In this document: piece by piece, positions 1 through 8,345 of the stretch
Numbering within the stretch: the first letter of the stretch is position 1
Layout of the letters: the number at the start of each line of letters is the position of its first letter
Assembly (NCBI GenBank): GCA_023436385.1
Contig: JAEZJH010000028.1
Location: forward strand, 1 to 15,838
Direction: 5' to 3'
Origin: Pseudomonadota bacterium
Lineage (GTDB): Bacteria > Myxococcota > Myxococcia > Myxococcales > Vulgatibacteraceae
DNA: 15,838 nucleotides
The notes under the pieces: generated by a model
Databases searched by the model: none
The model's input: only the letters and a program-made list of their open reading frames with translations
What the model was told of the DNA's origin: nothing
Made by a program: the position numbers and the translations under genes

Positions 1-2
1 CC

Positions 3-266
3 CTGGTCCCGCGCTGCGCGTCGTGCACCGGCTTCGGCGTCGGTGACGAGTACGAGGACCAGACGTTGCTCTACGCCAACCGGCCGCAGGGTCCCTCGTC
101 CCCGGTGAGCGCCGACGGCCGCGTCTACATCACCGACCCGGACGGGGGGCTGACGATGGTCGAGATCGACAACGACGACAACCCGCCGAACCCCAACAGC
201 AACCGGCCCACCACCGCGGTGCCGGCGATGCTGCTCTCCTGGCGCGAGATCTACCTGGCCCCGTAA
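3..266 (+). CDS. PilY1-like pilus tip protein, C-terminal end (5' truncated by window)
   Basis: An open frame enters from the left edge (first full codon at 3) and stops with TAA at 264-266, giving about 87 residues. A TTG at 66 could be read as a start, but the frame continues upstream with matching protein similarity, so it is not the start. The fragment aligns by eye with the last ~85 residues of the full PilY1 at 3234-6221. Both have a CxxC pair (CASC here, CSPC there), a shared 'SADG-x-x-Y-x-T' stretch and a closing 'WRE' (SWREIY here, GWREVF there). PilY1 proteins sit at the T4P tip and mediate adhesion and retraction control. I infer this is a paralogue ending a preceding minor-pilin unit. 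It lacks the acidic loop (DLDGDGTPD) that follows the CxxC in the downstream copy. The rest of the gene lies outside the window. Confidence 0.75.
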   Translation: MVPRCASCTGFGVGDEYEDQTLLYANRPQGPSSPVSADGRVYITDPDGGLTMVEIDNDDNPPNPNSNRPTTAVPAMLLSWREIYLAP

Positions 267-274
267 GCGTCGGC

Positions 275-301
275 GGGGGCTCGCGCCCGCCGCGAGCCCT
301 C
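275..301 (+). terminator. Hairpin terminator after the first PilY1-like gene
   Basis: A perfect 9-bp inverted repeat (277-285 pairing with 291-299) has a 5-base loop and can be extended by one G-T and one G-C pair to 275/301. It starts 8 bases after the stop codon at 266. No strong T-run follows, only a mixed C/T stretch near 311-333, which is common in GC-rich genomes. Position and stem quality make a terminator the likely role, separating the truncated gene from the operon starting at 473. Confidence 0.65.
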
Positions 302-472
302 CCGGCCGGCACCTCGGGCGGCTTTCCCTCACTTGGGGCATGAAGGATTTGCGCCCCCATTCGCGCACCTCTTTGCGTCCGCCCCTGCCGCCCCCCTAGC
401 CAAATAGGCGAAACCCTTCGGGGCACCCCTCCGGCACGTGGCGTGCACCAGCGCGCCCGTGGGGAGGGGATC
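302..472 (+). promoter_or_regulatory. Leader region upstream of the minor-pilin operon
   Basis: This gene-free stretch must hold the promoter of the fimT-pilVWXY1 unit if the upstream hairpin terminates. I see no convincing sigma-70 -35/-10 pair. A TTGGGGC...TTTGC stretch at 333-352 looks like a sigma-54 promoter but has two bases too many between its GG and GC elements. Small dyads are present: CCTA/TAGG (395-398 and 405-408), a CCC-TTCG-GGG tetraloop hairpin (414-423) and GCACG-TGG-CGTGC (434-446). A strong Shine-Dalgarno run, GGGGAGGGG (461-469), precedes the ATG at 473. Confidence 0.35.
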
Positions 473-1081
473 ATGCAGCGTCGACGTGTGTCCAGGGGTT
501 TCACCCTGGTCGAGTTGCTGGTGACGGTGAGCGTCGCGCTCATCCTGCTCGGCGTCGCCGGTTGGTCGGGCCAGCGCGCGCTGATCGCGTTCCGGGTCAG
601 CGGCGCCGCCAACGAGTTCGTCTTCTTCGTGCGGCAGGCGGCCGCTATCGCCGCCCGGACCAACTCGCGGATGGCGATCGTCGTCGACAACAACGGGCCG
701 GCGGCGTGCAACCCGAGTTATCGCCTTCAGACTATCCCGGTGGCCGGGGGGACCGCGGTCGAATACCACCGCGTCTGCTTGAACGCCGACTTCCCCGGCG
801 TCGCCCTCGCCAGCGGCGGGACCACCGCCGCGATCCGCTGTCCAGCGGAGACGGCCGCCGGCCTCCCGGCGATGACCAACTGCTCGATGTGTACGGGGAC
901 CACCAGCGTCTTCGTCTTCCCCTCGGGCGAGGTGGCGACGGCGGAGGCGGCGGGGGAGACCCTGGTCTTCGCCCCGAAACACGAGCCAACTTCGACGCAG
1001 GTGCTCGCCGTGGGGATCCGCAACACCAGCGGCAAGACCCAGGTCTACCGGCCCCAGGGTGCCGGCTGGGAGTGCCCGTGA
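473..1081 (+). CDS. fimT: FimT/GspH-type minor pilin (type IV pilus prepilin)
   Basis: This is a 202-residue prepilin. The short basic leader MQRRRVSRG precedes the prepilin peptidase site G9/F10, with Glu at mature position 5 (GFTLVE) and a hydrophobic helix over roughly residues 10-35. The text after the helix (AANEFVFFVRQAAAIAARTNSR) is typical of FimT/FimU/GspH, whose members help prime pilus assembly and in some bacteria bind DNA. The ATG at 473 is chosen over the upstream frame start at 443 because GGAGG ends five bases before it and the leader length fits the family. The C-terminal domain has six cysteines, including a CSMC pair and one in the terminal WECP, which suggests disulfides in the periplasm. 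It is the first gene of the minor-pilin operon and overlaps pilV by four bases. The prepilin class is certain; the subfamily name is probable. Confidence 0.85.
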   Translation: MQRRRVSRGFTLVELLVTVSVALILLGVAGWSGQRALIAFRVSGAANEFVFFVRQAAAIAARTNSRMAIVVDNNGPAACNPSYRLQTIPVAGGTAVEYHRVCLNADFPGVALASGGTTAAIRCPAETAAGLPAMTNCSMCTGTTSVFVFPSGEVATAEAAGETLVFAPKHEPTSTQVLAVGIRNTSGKTQVYRPQGAGWECP

Positions 1082-1620
1082 ACGCTCCGCGTGGTTTCGG
1101 GTTGATCGAGGTGATGGTCTCGATGGCGGTGCTGGCCATCGGGATCGCCGTCTCCATTCCGATGCTGGCGGTCGGGCTCGACCAGGGCGCGGAGGGGCGC
1201 AAGGTCACCTCGGCACAGCTCCTCGGCACCCAGGTGCTCGAGCGGCTCCGCACGGAGATCCGCTACGACGCGGAGCCGACCGGCGGCAGCCTCGCCGGGG
1301 GCCCGGGCTTCACCCTGGCCGACGCCTGGAAGAGCGACCGGTTGCCCTACTCCTCGGCGGATGTCGTCAACACCGGAGCCACGGGGCCGCTCACCACCTG
1401 CAACCCCGCCGGTGTCGACGACAAGATCGCCTACAAGGTCGGGCCCTTCCGAACGGCCTTCGAGGGCAACCAGTACCACCTCTGCTACCAGCTGGTCCCC
1501 AGCACCCGCACCGACGTGCCGCCCAGGAGCGTCGAGGCGACGATCAAGGTGATCTGGACCTCGCCCTCGGGCGGCTACCAGGCGCGGTGGATCTCCGGCC
1601 TCTTGCTCGAGGGGAGATAG
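1078..1620 (+). CDS. pilV: PilV-like minor pilin
   Basis: This is a 180-residue prepilin. The GTG at 1078 overlaps the fimT stop as GTGA, and GGGAG lies about five bases upstream. The leader MNAPRG is followed by FGLIEVMVSMAVLAIG, so cleavage is after G6 with Glu at +5. The 'GLIEVMVSMAVLAIGI' run is the classic PilV/GspI signature. The soluble part carries only two cysteines (TTCNP and HLCYQ), possibly a disulfide. PilV is a core minor pilin that joins FimT/U, PilW, PilX and PilY1 in the complex that starts fibre polymerisation at the inner membrane. A second GTG in frame at 1072 is an alternative start but would lose the tight coupling. Next gene: pilW, two bases downstream. Confidence 0.85.
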   Translation: MNAPRGFGLIEVMVSMAVLAIGIAVSIPMLAVGLDQGAEGRKVTSAQLLGTQVLERLRTEIRYDAEPTGGSLAGGPGFTLADAWKSDRLPYSSADVVNTGATGPLTTCNPAGVDDKIAYKVGPFRTAFEGNQYHLCYQLVPSTRTDVPPRSVEATIKVIWTSPSGGYQARWISGLLLEGR

Positions 1621-1622
1621 AC

Positions 1623-2678
1623 ATGGGCCGGAACCGCGGCTTCACGCTGCTCGAGTTGCTCGTCGCCGGGACCATCAGCGCGATCGTGGCGCTGGGCGGC
1701 TTCGTCGCCTTGACGCACATGCAGGACGCCGCCGCCGACCAGCGCCGGATCTCGGAGCTGGTGTCGGAGGCCCGGCTGGCGCTCGACTTCATCGCCCGGG
1801 ACATCCGCTCGGCCGGCGATTCGCTGGAGATGCTCCCGGGGCACTGCCTGGGCGGGCTGGAGGCGGCGGGCACGCCCTTCCTCTGCGCGGCCATCCTCGA
1901 CGCCCATCCCTGGCGGCTCACCCTCGCCAGGAACACCTGGGATGCGGGCCCCGACGGCGTCCTCTCCACCATGGACGACCGCGCCCCCCAGCTGGCCTTC
2001 GACCTCGAGCCCAACAACGTGGTGGCCTACCAGTTCGTCCCGGACGGCGCGGTGCGCTCGCTCGGCTCCGGCGGCCACCAGGGCGTGGTGGGCCGGCTCG
2101 AGCGCATCGTCAATCCGTTCCAGTTCGACGGGAAGCCGCGCCGGGTCACGGTGCTCCTCGACCGCATCGTCCTCGACAACCGGATGCGGGTGAACCCGGC
2201 GAATCCCACCCAGAGCGACGACCGGTACGACTACTCGTTGTTCCTCTACCAGCTGCTCTCCGTGTCGTCGGGCGAATACGAGGGCGACGACACCTATACG
2301 AAGCGGACGACGGCGCGTACTTCCTTCCTCCTGCCGCCGGTGCGGTTCTTCGATCCGCTCGGGGCCTACGCGACCTACCAAACCGCCGCGCCGACCAAGC
2401 CCTGGCTCCCCGACTACGGCACGCCGCAGATCGTCGGCCTCGCGGGGAGCGAGACGGTGCTGCGCCGGGGCAGTGGCTCGTTCGACCAGGACCTCCGCTA
2501 CGTGCTCGACTACAACCGCATCCGCACCGTCCGCGTCGCCTTCAAGGTCGTCGACCCCCGCGAGGACCCCGACCTCCCGGACGGGATCGACCTCGACCCG
2601 GACCGCCCCGGGACCGCCCGGGTGTTTCCCTTCGAGACGACCGTCGAGCTGAAGGTCTTCTCCGCGATGCTGGATTGA
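1623..2678 (+). CDS. pilW: PilW-like minor pilin
   Basis: This is a 351-residue prepilin starting at the ATG at 1623, two bases after the pilV stop, with a GGGGAG Shine-Dalgarno inside the end of pilV. The leader MGRNRG is followed by FTLLELLVAGTISAIVALGG (cleavage after G6, Glu at +5). The stretch SEARLALDFIARDIRSAGDS just after the helix is characteristic of PilW, a large minor pilin. At residues 107-119, DAGPDGVLSTMDD resembles the calcium-binding loop of the pseudopilin GspG and related pilins, so calcium binding is a reasonable inference. The domain is rich in Asp and Arg. It probably pairs with PilX and PilV in the tip-priming complex. The stop overlaps the region just ahead of pilX. 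Confidence 0.85.
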   Translation: MGRNRGFTLLELLVAGTISAIVALGGFVALTHMQDAAADQRRISELVSEARLALDFIARDIRSAGDSLEMLPGHCLGGLEAAGTPFLCAAILDAHPWRLTLARNTWDAGPDGVLSTMDDRAPQLAFDLEPNNVVAYQFVPDGAVRSLGSGGHQGVVGRLERIVNPFQFDGKPRRVTVLLDRIVLDNRMRVNPANPTQSDDRYDYSLFLYQLLSVSSGEYEGDDTYTKRTTARTSFLLPPVRFFDPLGAYATYQTAAPTKPWLPDYGTPQIVGLAGSETVLRRGSGSFDQDLRYVLDYNRIRTVRVAFKVVDPREDPDLPDGIDLDPDRPGTARVFPFETTVELKVFSAMLD

Positions 2679-2686
2679 GGCGACCC

Positions 2687-3196
2687 ATGTGTCCGTCTTC
2701 CGAGCGTGGCTTCAGCATGCTGGTGGTGATGTTCGTCCTCTTGATCATCGCCCTCCTCGGCGTCACCGCGGCGACCATCGGCACCACCGACGCCGGCACC
2801 GCCCGGGCCCACTCCGGCCGCGCCCAGGCGCTCCTGGCGGCGGAGACCGGCCTGGCGATGCTCACCGCCTCGGGCGACGCGGCGACCATCGAGGGCCTGA
2901 TCACCGCGAAGGACGGGACGGTGACCGCGCTCCCCGCCCTCGACATCGACGGCGACGGGGTGACGGAGCTCCGGCCGGCCTTCCTCGTCCTCCAGGGGAT
3001 CACCGGCGAATTCGTGGTGGAGGGGCAGCTCCGGGACGAATCCGACCGGGTGATCTCCCGCGCCCGCCTCGCCGGCCGGGTCACCACCTTCGCCGGCGGC
3101 GACGGCTACGAGGGCCAGGTCGGCTTGAACCCGCGGAGCACCGGCGTCGTCGACGAACGTGACGTCCACGCCCGCGGGACCCGGAACCCGTTCTAA
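2687..3196 (+). CDS. pilX: PilX-like minor pilin
   Basis: This is a 169-residue prepilin. The ATG at 2687 has GAGG seven bases upstream, overlapping the pilW stop. An in-frame TTG at 2675 is a weaker candidate. The leader MCPSSERG is followed by FSMLVVMFVLLIIALLGVTAATIG. Cleavage after G8 would give valine, not glutamate, at mature position 5. Absence of Glu5 is known for GspK, the tip pseudopilin of type II secretion, and fits a tip-proximal subunit. The 'GRAQALLAAETGLAML' stretch after the helix matches the PilX family. Residues 86-94 (DIDGDGVTE) form an EF-hand-like calcium loop. The gene lies between pilW and pilY1, the usual PilX position. Family placement rests on position and N-terminal character; the C-terminal half is not recognisable by eye. 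Confidence 0.8.
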   Translation: MCPSSERGFSMLVVMFVLLIIALLGVTAATIGTTDAGTARAHSGRAQALLAAETGLAMLTASGDAATIEGLITAKDGTVTALPALDIDGDGVTELRPAFLVLQGITGEFVVEGQLRDESDRVISRARLAGRVTTFAGGDGYEGQVGLNPRSTGVVDERDVHARGTRNPF

Positions 3197-3233
3197 ACAA
3201 CGGCTGTAGCGAAGGTCGAAGGGGTACGAAGCG

Positions 3234-6221
3234 ATGAAACGCCTACCGTCGGTCCTCCTCGCCGCGCTCGCGCTGGCGCTCCCGTTCTCGGCGAGTGCCG
3301 ACTATCTCTACAGCGTGCTCCCGGCCCAGCGGCAGCCCCGGGTGATCATCCTGGTCGACAACTCCTCGGCCTTCAGCGACGAGGAACTGGCGGACGTCAA
3401 GGCGGAGTTGACCAGCTTCATCCCCCGGCTCGACGGCCTCTCGATCTGGCTCGGCCGCCATGGCCAGCTGGCCACGGACCAGACCTGCGCCAACGACGTC
3501 GCCACCTCGCTGGTCGACACCCCTCGTTCCGCGCTCCTCGCGGAGATCGAGGGGATGGTGGCCGGTGGCGATAGCCCGATCGGCTCGGCGCTCGCCGCCG
3601 CGGAGACGGGGTTGCTCGCCGCGGCGAAGGAGGACACGGCTAGCGACTGCCGTCCCTACTTCGTCCTGTTGCTCACCGGCGGGAGGACGGGCCTCTGCAA
3701 GAACGGGGAGGACTCCGACGCGAAGGTCCTCGCGGCGATCGCGGGGATGCGGGACACGTCCAAGAAGGGCGTGAAAAACCTGGATATCCAGACCTTCGTG
3801 CTCCGCTACGGCGACGCCAACGGCCTCACCGGCACCTTGGACCTCCTCCGCGAACTCGTCACCGGCGAAATCGAGTTTTGGAATTCCGCGGCCCGGGCGG
3901 GCGGAACCGCCCTCACCGACACCGGGTTTTGCACGCATGGGGCGCACGAGACCTGCGCCTCCGGCTCGGCGATGTATGCGCGGAACCGGAGCGAGCTGCG
4001 CGGGCACCTGGACCGCGTCTTCTCCCACCTCCTCTTCGGCGAGTTCTCGGCCCTGGCGCCGGTGATCGGCACCGCTCCCCACGCGGACAGCGAGGTCGAC
4101 CGGGTCGCCCGCAACTTCATGGCCTACACCTCCTTCCGCATGCCCGGGTCGGAGGGACATCTCTACGGCGTCCGGCTCTTCATCGAGGAGACGCCCTACA
4201 GCGGCAGGTGGAAGTTCACCAACTTCGAGAACCTCGACCTCGACAAGTGCGGACAGCCGGGCAACCCCTGTGCCTTCGACGCGGGCCGCAAGCTGCTCTC
4301 CAAGGTCGGGAACCGCACCATCTTCACCGGCACGCCCAAGACCCCGATCACCACCCGGGAGTCCGGGAAGCTCGCCGCGGTCACCCTGCCCCTGAAGCCC
4401 GAGCGCGTCCTCCTCTCCTCCGACGCGGACGGCAGCAGCCGGCTGCAGCAGGCCTGGACCAACTACCGGGGGCTGGTCGATGACACCGGGCTCCTCTCCG
4501 AGTTGCCGACCTCGACGGCGGAGCTTCACCTGGCCAGCGGCACCGGCCCCTCGTACCGCACCCGGATCCTCGAGTGGCTCCAGGGCGAGTCCCGGGTCTG
4601 GCCCCTCGGCGACCTCTACCACGGGGCCGCCACGGTGATCGGGCCCGCCGGCTTCTCGTACCGGGGACGGGGGTATCCGAACTTCGCCCAGCGGGTGAAG
4701 AACCGGCCGACGATGATCTACGTCGGCGCCAACGACGGGATGATCCACGCCTTCCACGCCACGCCGAAGCTCCAGTACCAGAAGGACGACGAGACGATCA
4801 CCGCCACCTGGGAGGCCGGTGAAGAGGCGTGGGCCTACCTGCCCTTCAACATGCTGGCCCGGGCCTCCTCGGCGATCCTCGCCGGGGAGAACCGTTTCTA
4901 CTCCCAGGACCTCGCCTGCCGCGTCGACGACGTGCTCCTCGAGGACATGTCGAGCACCTGCGGAGAGGAAGGGACGGATCCCCTCTGCGGCTGGCGCACC
5001 ATCCTGGTCTGCGGTCAGGGCTGGGGCGGATCGTGGTACGTCGCCCTCGACGTCAGCAACCCGCTCGACCCGAAGCCCCTCTGGGAATCGACCTTCGCCG
5101 GCGACAAGGGGATGGGACGCACCTGGAACGTCCCCGGCGTGGCCCTGCTCGACGATGACGGCGAGCCCCGCTGGGTGGCCATCGTCGGAAACGGCTACAA
5201 CGCCAACATGGGCTGCAGCGGCGGGACCTGCGGGACCCCGGAGAAATACCGGCTCCTCAACCTGCCCTTCGACGGGATGTTTCCGGAGCACGGGAACGGC
5301 GCGGGCGACGAGCGCTTCGGGCGGGTCTTCCTGATCGACATGGCCACCGGCGAATTCCTCTCCGCCCTCGACGCGGTCGCCGACGATCACGACACCGACG
5401 CCACCTCCGGCCCGATCGTCGCCGATACACCGGTGGTCGACTCGGACTTCGACGGGTGGAGCGACTCCGCCTACGCGGGCAACTGGGAGAGCCAGATCGA
5501 CCAGGTCCTCTTCGAGAAGGACGCGACCAACAACGTCAAGTTCACCCTGTGCAAGACGGTCGCCAAGTTCAGCGGTTCGACCAACAAGGCGATCACCTCC
5601 CGCCCCTCGGCGCTCCCCAGCACCAGCGAGAACGACACCATCCACCTCTTCGTCGGCTCCGGCGTCGACGGCGGCGGGATCTACCCCGACGAGCAGTTCT
5701 CCTCGGGAAATCAATACAAGTTCGCCGTGTTCGACCTCGGGGGAAAGTCCTGCAAGAAGTCGGATACCTCGAAGCTCTGCACCGAAGGCAGCCACACCCT
5801 GAAGAACATCTTCAGTGACGGGCACCGCCTGGTCGGCTCCCCGCTCTTCGTGCTCCGGAAGAACGGCGAGCGATGGCTCACCTTCACCTCGTGGCTCCCG
5901 CCCTCCACCAACCAGCCGTGCGACGAGTCCGAAGCGGTGCTGCGGTGCCTGGAGACCTCGCGGGGAGCCACCTGCTCGCCGTGCGGCGACCTCGACGGTG
6001 ACGGGACTCCCGACGCCAGCACGGAGCTGGACACCGGCGGCCGGCAGCCGACCTCGCCCACCAGCGCCGACGGCCAGCTCTACGTGACCACGCCGTACGG
6101 ACCGGTGCGGGTGAACAACCAGACCGGCGAGACGGGGGGCGTCTCCGGCGGCGAGCCCGATCCGAACCAGGGGGCGCCGTCGAGCACGGTGATCCTCGGC
6201 TGGCGGGAGGTCTTCGACTAG
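3234..6221 (+). CDS. pilY1: PilY1 type IV pilus tip adhesin / retraction regulator
   Basis: This is a 995-residue exported protein. A Sec signal peptide (MKRLPSVLLAALALALPFSASA) is followed by a von Willebrand A-like domain (about 30-250) and a PilY1 beta-propeller domain (about 450-900). Propeller landmarks include PLGDLYHGAATVIG, YVGANDGMIHAFHA, AYLPFNML and the GWGGSWYVALDVSNP region. Residues 736-744 (DSDFDGWSD) form an EF-hand-like calcium loop, equivalent in character to the one that controls pilus extension and retraction in Pseudomonas PilY1. A second loop lies at 919-927 (DLDGDGTPD). The vWA metal site looks degenerate: DNSSA at 42-46 in place of DxSxS, and LTGG at 147-150 where LTDG is usual. 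Cysteines are frequent, consistent with a periplasmic or extracellular disulfide-rich protein. The ATG at 3234 has AAGGGG upstream, and the 37-base gap to pilX contains three CGAAG repeats. The stop overlaps the next gene by one base. Confidence 0.92.
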   Translation: MKRLPSVLLAALALALPFSASADYLYSVLPAQRQPRVIILVDNSSAFSDEELADVKAELTSFIPRLDGLSIWLGRHGQLATDQTCANDVATSLVDTPRSALLAEIEGMVAGGDSPIGSALAAAETGLLAAAKEDTASDCRPYFVLLLTGGRTGLCKNGEDSDAKVLAAIAGMRDTSKKGVKNLDIQTFVLRYGDANGLTGTLDLLRELVTGEIEFWNSAARAGGTALTDTGFCTHGAHETCASGSAMYARNRSELRGHLDRVFSHLLFGEFSALAPVIGTAPHADSEVDRVARNFMAYTSFRMPGSEGHLYGVRLFIEETPYSGRWKFTNFENLDLDKCGQPGNPCAFDAGRKLLSKVGNRTIFTGTPKTPITTRESGKLAAVTLPLKPERVLLSSDADGSSRLQQAWTNYRGLVDDTGLLSELPTSTAELHLASGTGPSYRTRILEWLQGESRVWPLGDLYHGAATVIGPAGFSYRGRGYPNFAQRVKNRPTMIYVGANDGMIHAFHATPKLQYQKDDETITATWEAGEEAWAYLPFNMLARASSAILAGENRFYSQDLACRVDDVLLEDMSSTCGEEGTDPLCGWRTILVCGQGWGGSWYVALDVSNPLDPKPLWESTFAGDKGMGRTWNVPGVALLDDDGEPRWVAIVGNGYNANMGCSGGTCGTPEKYRLLNLPFDGMFPEHGNGAGDERFGRVFLIDMATGEFLSALDAVADDHDTDATSGPIVADTPVVDSDFDGWSDSAYAGNWESQIDQVLFEKDATNNVKFTLCKTVAKFSGSTNKAITSRPSALPSTSENDTIHLFVGSGVDGGGIYPDEQFSSGNQYKFAVFDLGGKSCKKSDTSKLCTEGSHTLKNIFSDGHRLVGSPLFVLRKNGERWLTFTSWLPPSTNQPCDESEAVLRCLETSRGATCSPCGDLDGDGTPDASTELDTGGRQPTSPTSADGQLYVTTPYGPVRVNNQTGETGGVSGGEPDPNQGAPSSTVILGWREVFD

Positions 6222-6883
6222 TGAGCCGCCTCCTTCCGATCGCCCTCGCGGCGGTGCTCCTCACCGCGGGCTGTACCGGCGCCCGCGACCGGGCCGAGGC
6301 CCTTGCCACGGAAGGCCTGGCCCAGGCCCGGGCCGGACAGCTCGACCGGGCGGTCGAGATCTTCCGCCAGGCCCTCCGCGAGGATCCGTCCCACCCCAAG
6401 GCCCGCTACAACCTCGGCGTCGCCTTCCTGGCCCAGAACCGGGCCGACGAGGCGGCGGCGGAGTTCCGAGCCTTCCTCGCGGGGAAGCCGGACGACGCGC
6501 CGGGCCTCTTCCAGCTGGCGCGGGCGCAGGCCCGGGCCGGCCGCCCGGAGGAGGCGATCGCCGCCCTGCAGCGCTCGGTGGCCCTGGGCTTCGACGAACA
6601 CCCGGCGATGGGGCTCCCGGAGCTTCAGCCGCTCCGGCGGGACCTCCGCTTCGTGCAGCTCGAGGCGGTGGTCGCCCAGCGGGCCGGCGTCCGTCCCCCG
6701 GCGGCAACCGAGTTCGCCGGGCGCGACGGCGTCGCCTACGGCGGAGAGCGCCTGCCGGCGGCGCCGCTCCCGGGGACCAACATCAACCGCGCGCTCGAGT
6801 GCGGGGGAGGCGTGGTCCGCCACCCCGGCGATGCCGGCGCCGGCGAACCCGACGCGCCTCCGGCCCGCTCCTCGCGGCCCTGA
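6221..6883 (+). CDS. TPR-repeat lipoprotein, function unassigned
   Basis: This is a 220-residue protein starting at the GTG at 6221, which shares one base with the pilY1 stop (TAGTG). GGGAGG lies about ten bases upstream, so translation is probably coupled. The N-terminus MSRLLPIALAAVLLTAGC is a lipoprotein signal with a lipobox ending at Cys18. Residues ~22-135 contain about three tetratricopeptide repeats (for example KARYNLGVAFLAQNRADEA and LARAQARAGRPEEAIAAL), closing with a TPR-capping segment. The C-terminal ~70 residues are Pro/Gly/Ala-rich with an unpaired cysteine (ALECGGG) and match nothing I know. TPR lipoproteins such as PilF and Tgl help assemble the PilQ secretin, but this one is shorter than those and is tied to PilY1 rather than pilQ. 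It could be an envelope chaperone or scaffold for PilY1, or a divergent pilotin. Confidence 0.75.
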   Translation: MSRLLPIALAAVLLTAGCTGARDRAEALATEGLAQARAGQLDRAVEIFRQALREDPSHPKARYNLGVAFLAQNRADEAAAEFRAFLAGKPDDAPGLFQLARAQARAGRPEEAIAALQRSVALGFDEHPAMGLPELQPLRRDLRFVQLEAVVAQRAGVRPPAATEFAGRDGVAYGGERLPAAPLPGTNINRALECGGGVVRHPGDAGAGEPDAPPARSSRP

Positions 6884-6888
6884 TCGGC

Positions 6889-6923
6889 CCGACCGCCAGC
6901 TTCGTTACGTTACCGGCGGTCGG
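6889..6923. terminator. Bidirectional hairpin between the converging operons
   Basis: A perfect 9-bp inverted repeat, CCGACCGCC (6889-6897) with GGCGGTCGG (6915-6923) and a 17-base loop, starts six bases after the lipoprotein stop on the + strand and ends seven bases from the pilR stop on the - strand. A second small dyad, GAGGG/CCCTC with a 4-base loop (6925-6938), overlaps the pilR stop. There is no T-run in either direction. The position between converging genes makes a shared terminator the best reading. Confidence 0.55.
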
Positions 6924-6929
6924 CGAGGG

Positions 6930-8339
<1,410 letters not shown>

Positions 8340-8345
8340 GTTTAC

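Noticed and set aside
333..352. Possible sigma-54 promoter ahead of the minor-pilin operon
   Set aside because: The GG and GC elements are separated by 12 bases where 10 are needed, and sigma-54 spacing is strict.
3210..3231. Three CGAAG copies in the pilX-pilY1 gap
   Set aside because: The units are five bases, unevenly spaced, and overlap the ribosome-binding region; chance is likely.
3243..5825. An 860-codon open frame on the - strand opposite pilY1
   Set aside because: It lies entirely antisense to a well-supported PilY1, has low-complexity Gly/Val/Glu-rich text with no family signature, and is expected from strong GC bias at third codon positions.
5979..5990. CxxC motifs in the PilY1 C-termini as possible haem c sites, given that a cytochrome-like protein is known in one M. 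xanthus tip cluster
   Set aside because: Neither CASC nor CSPC is followed by His, so the CxxCH haem-binding motif is absent.
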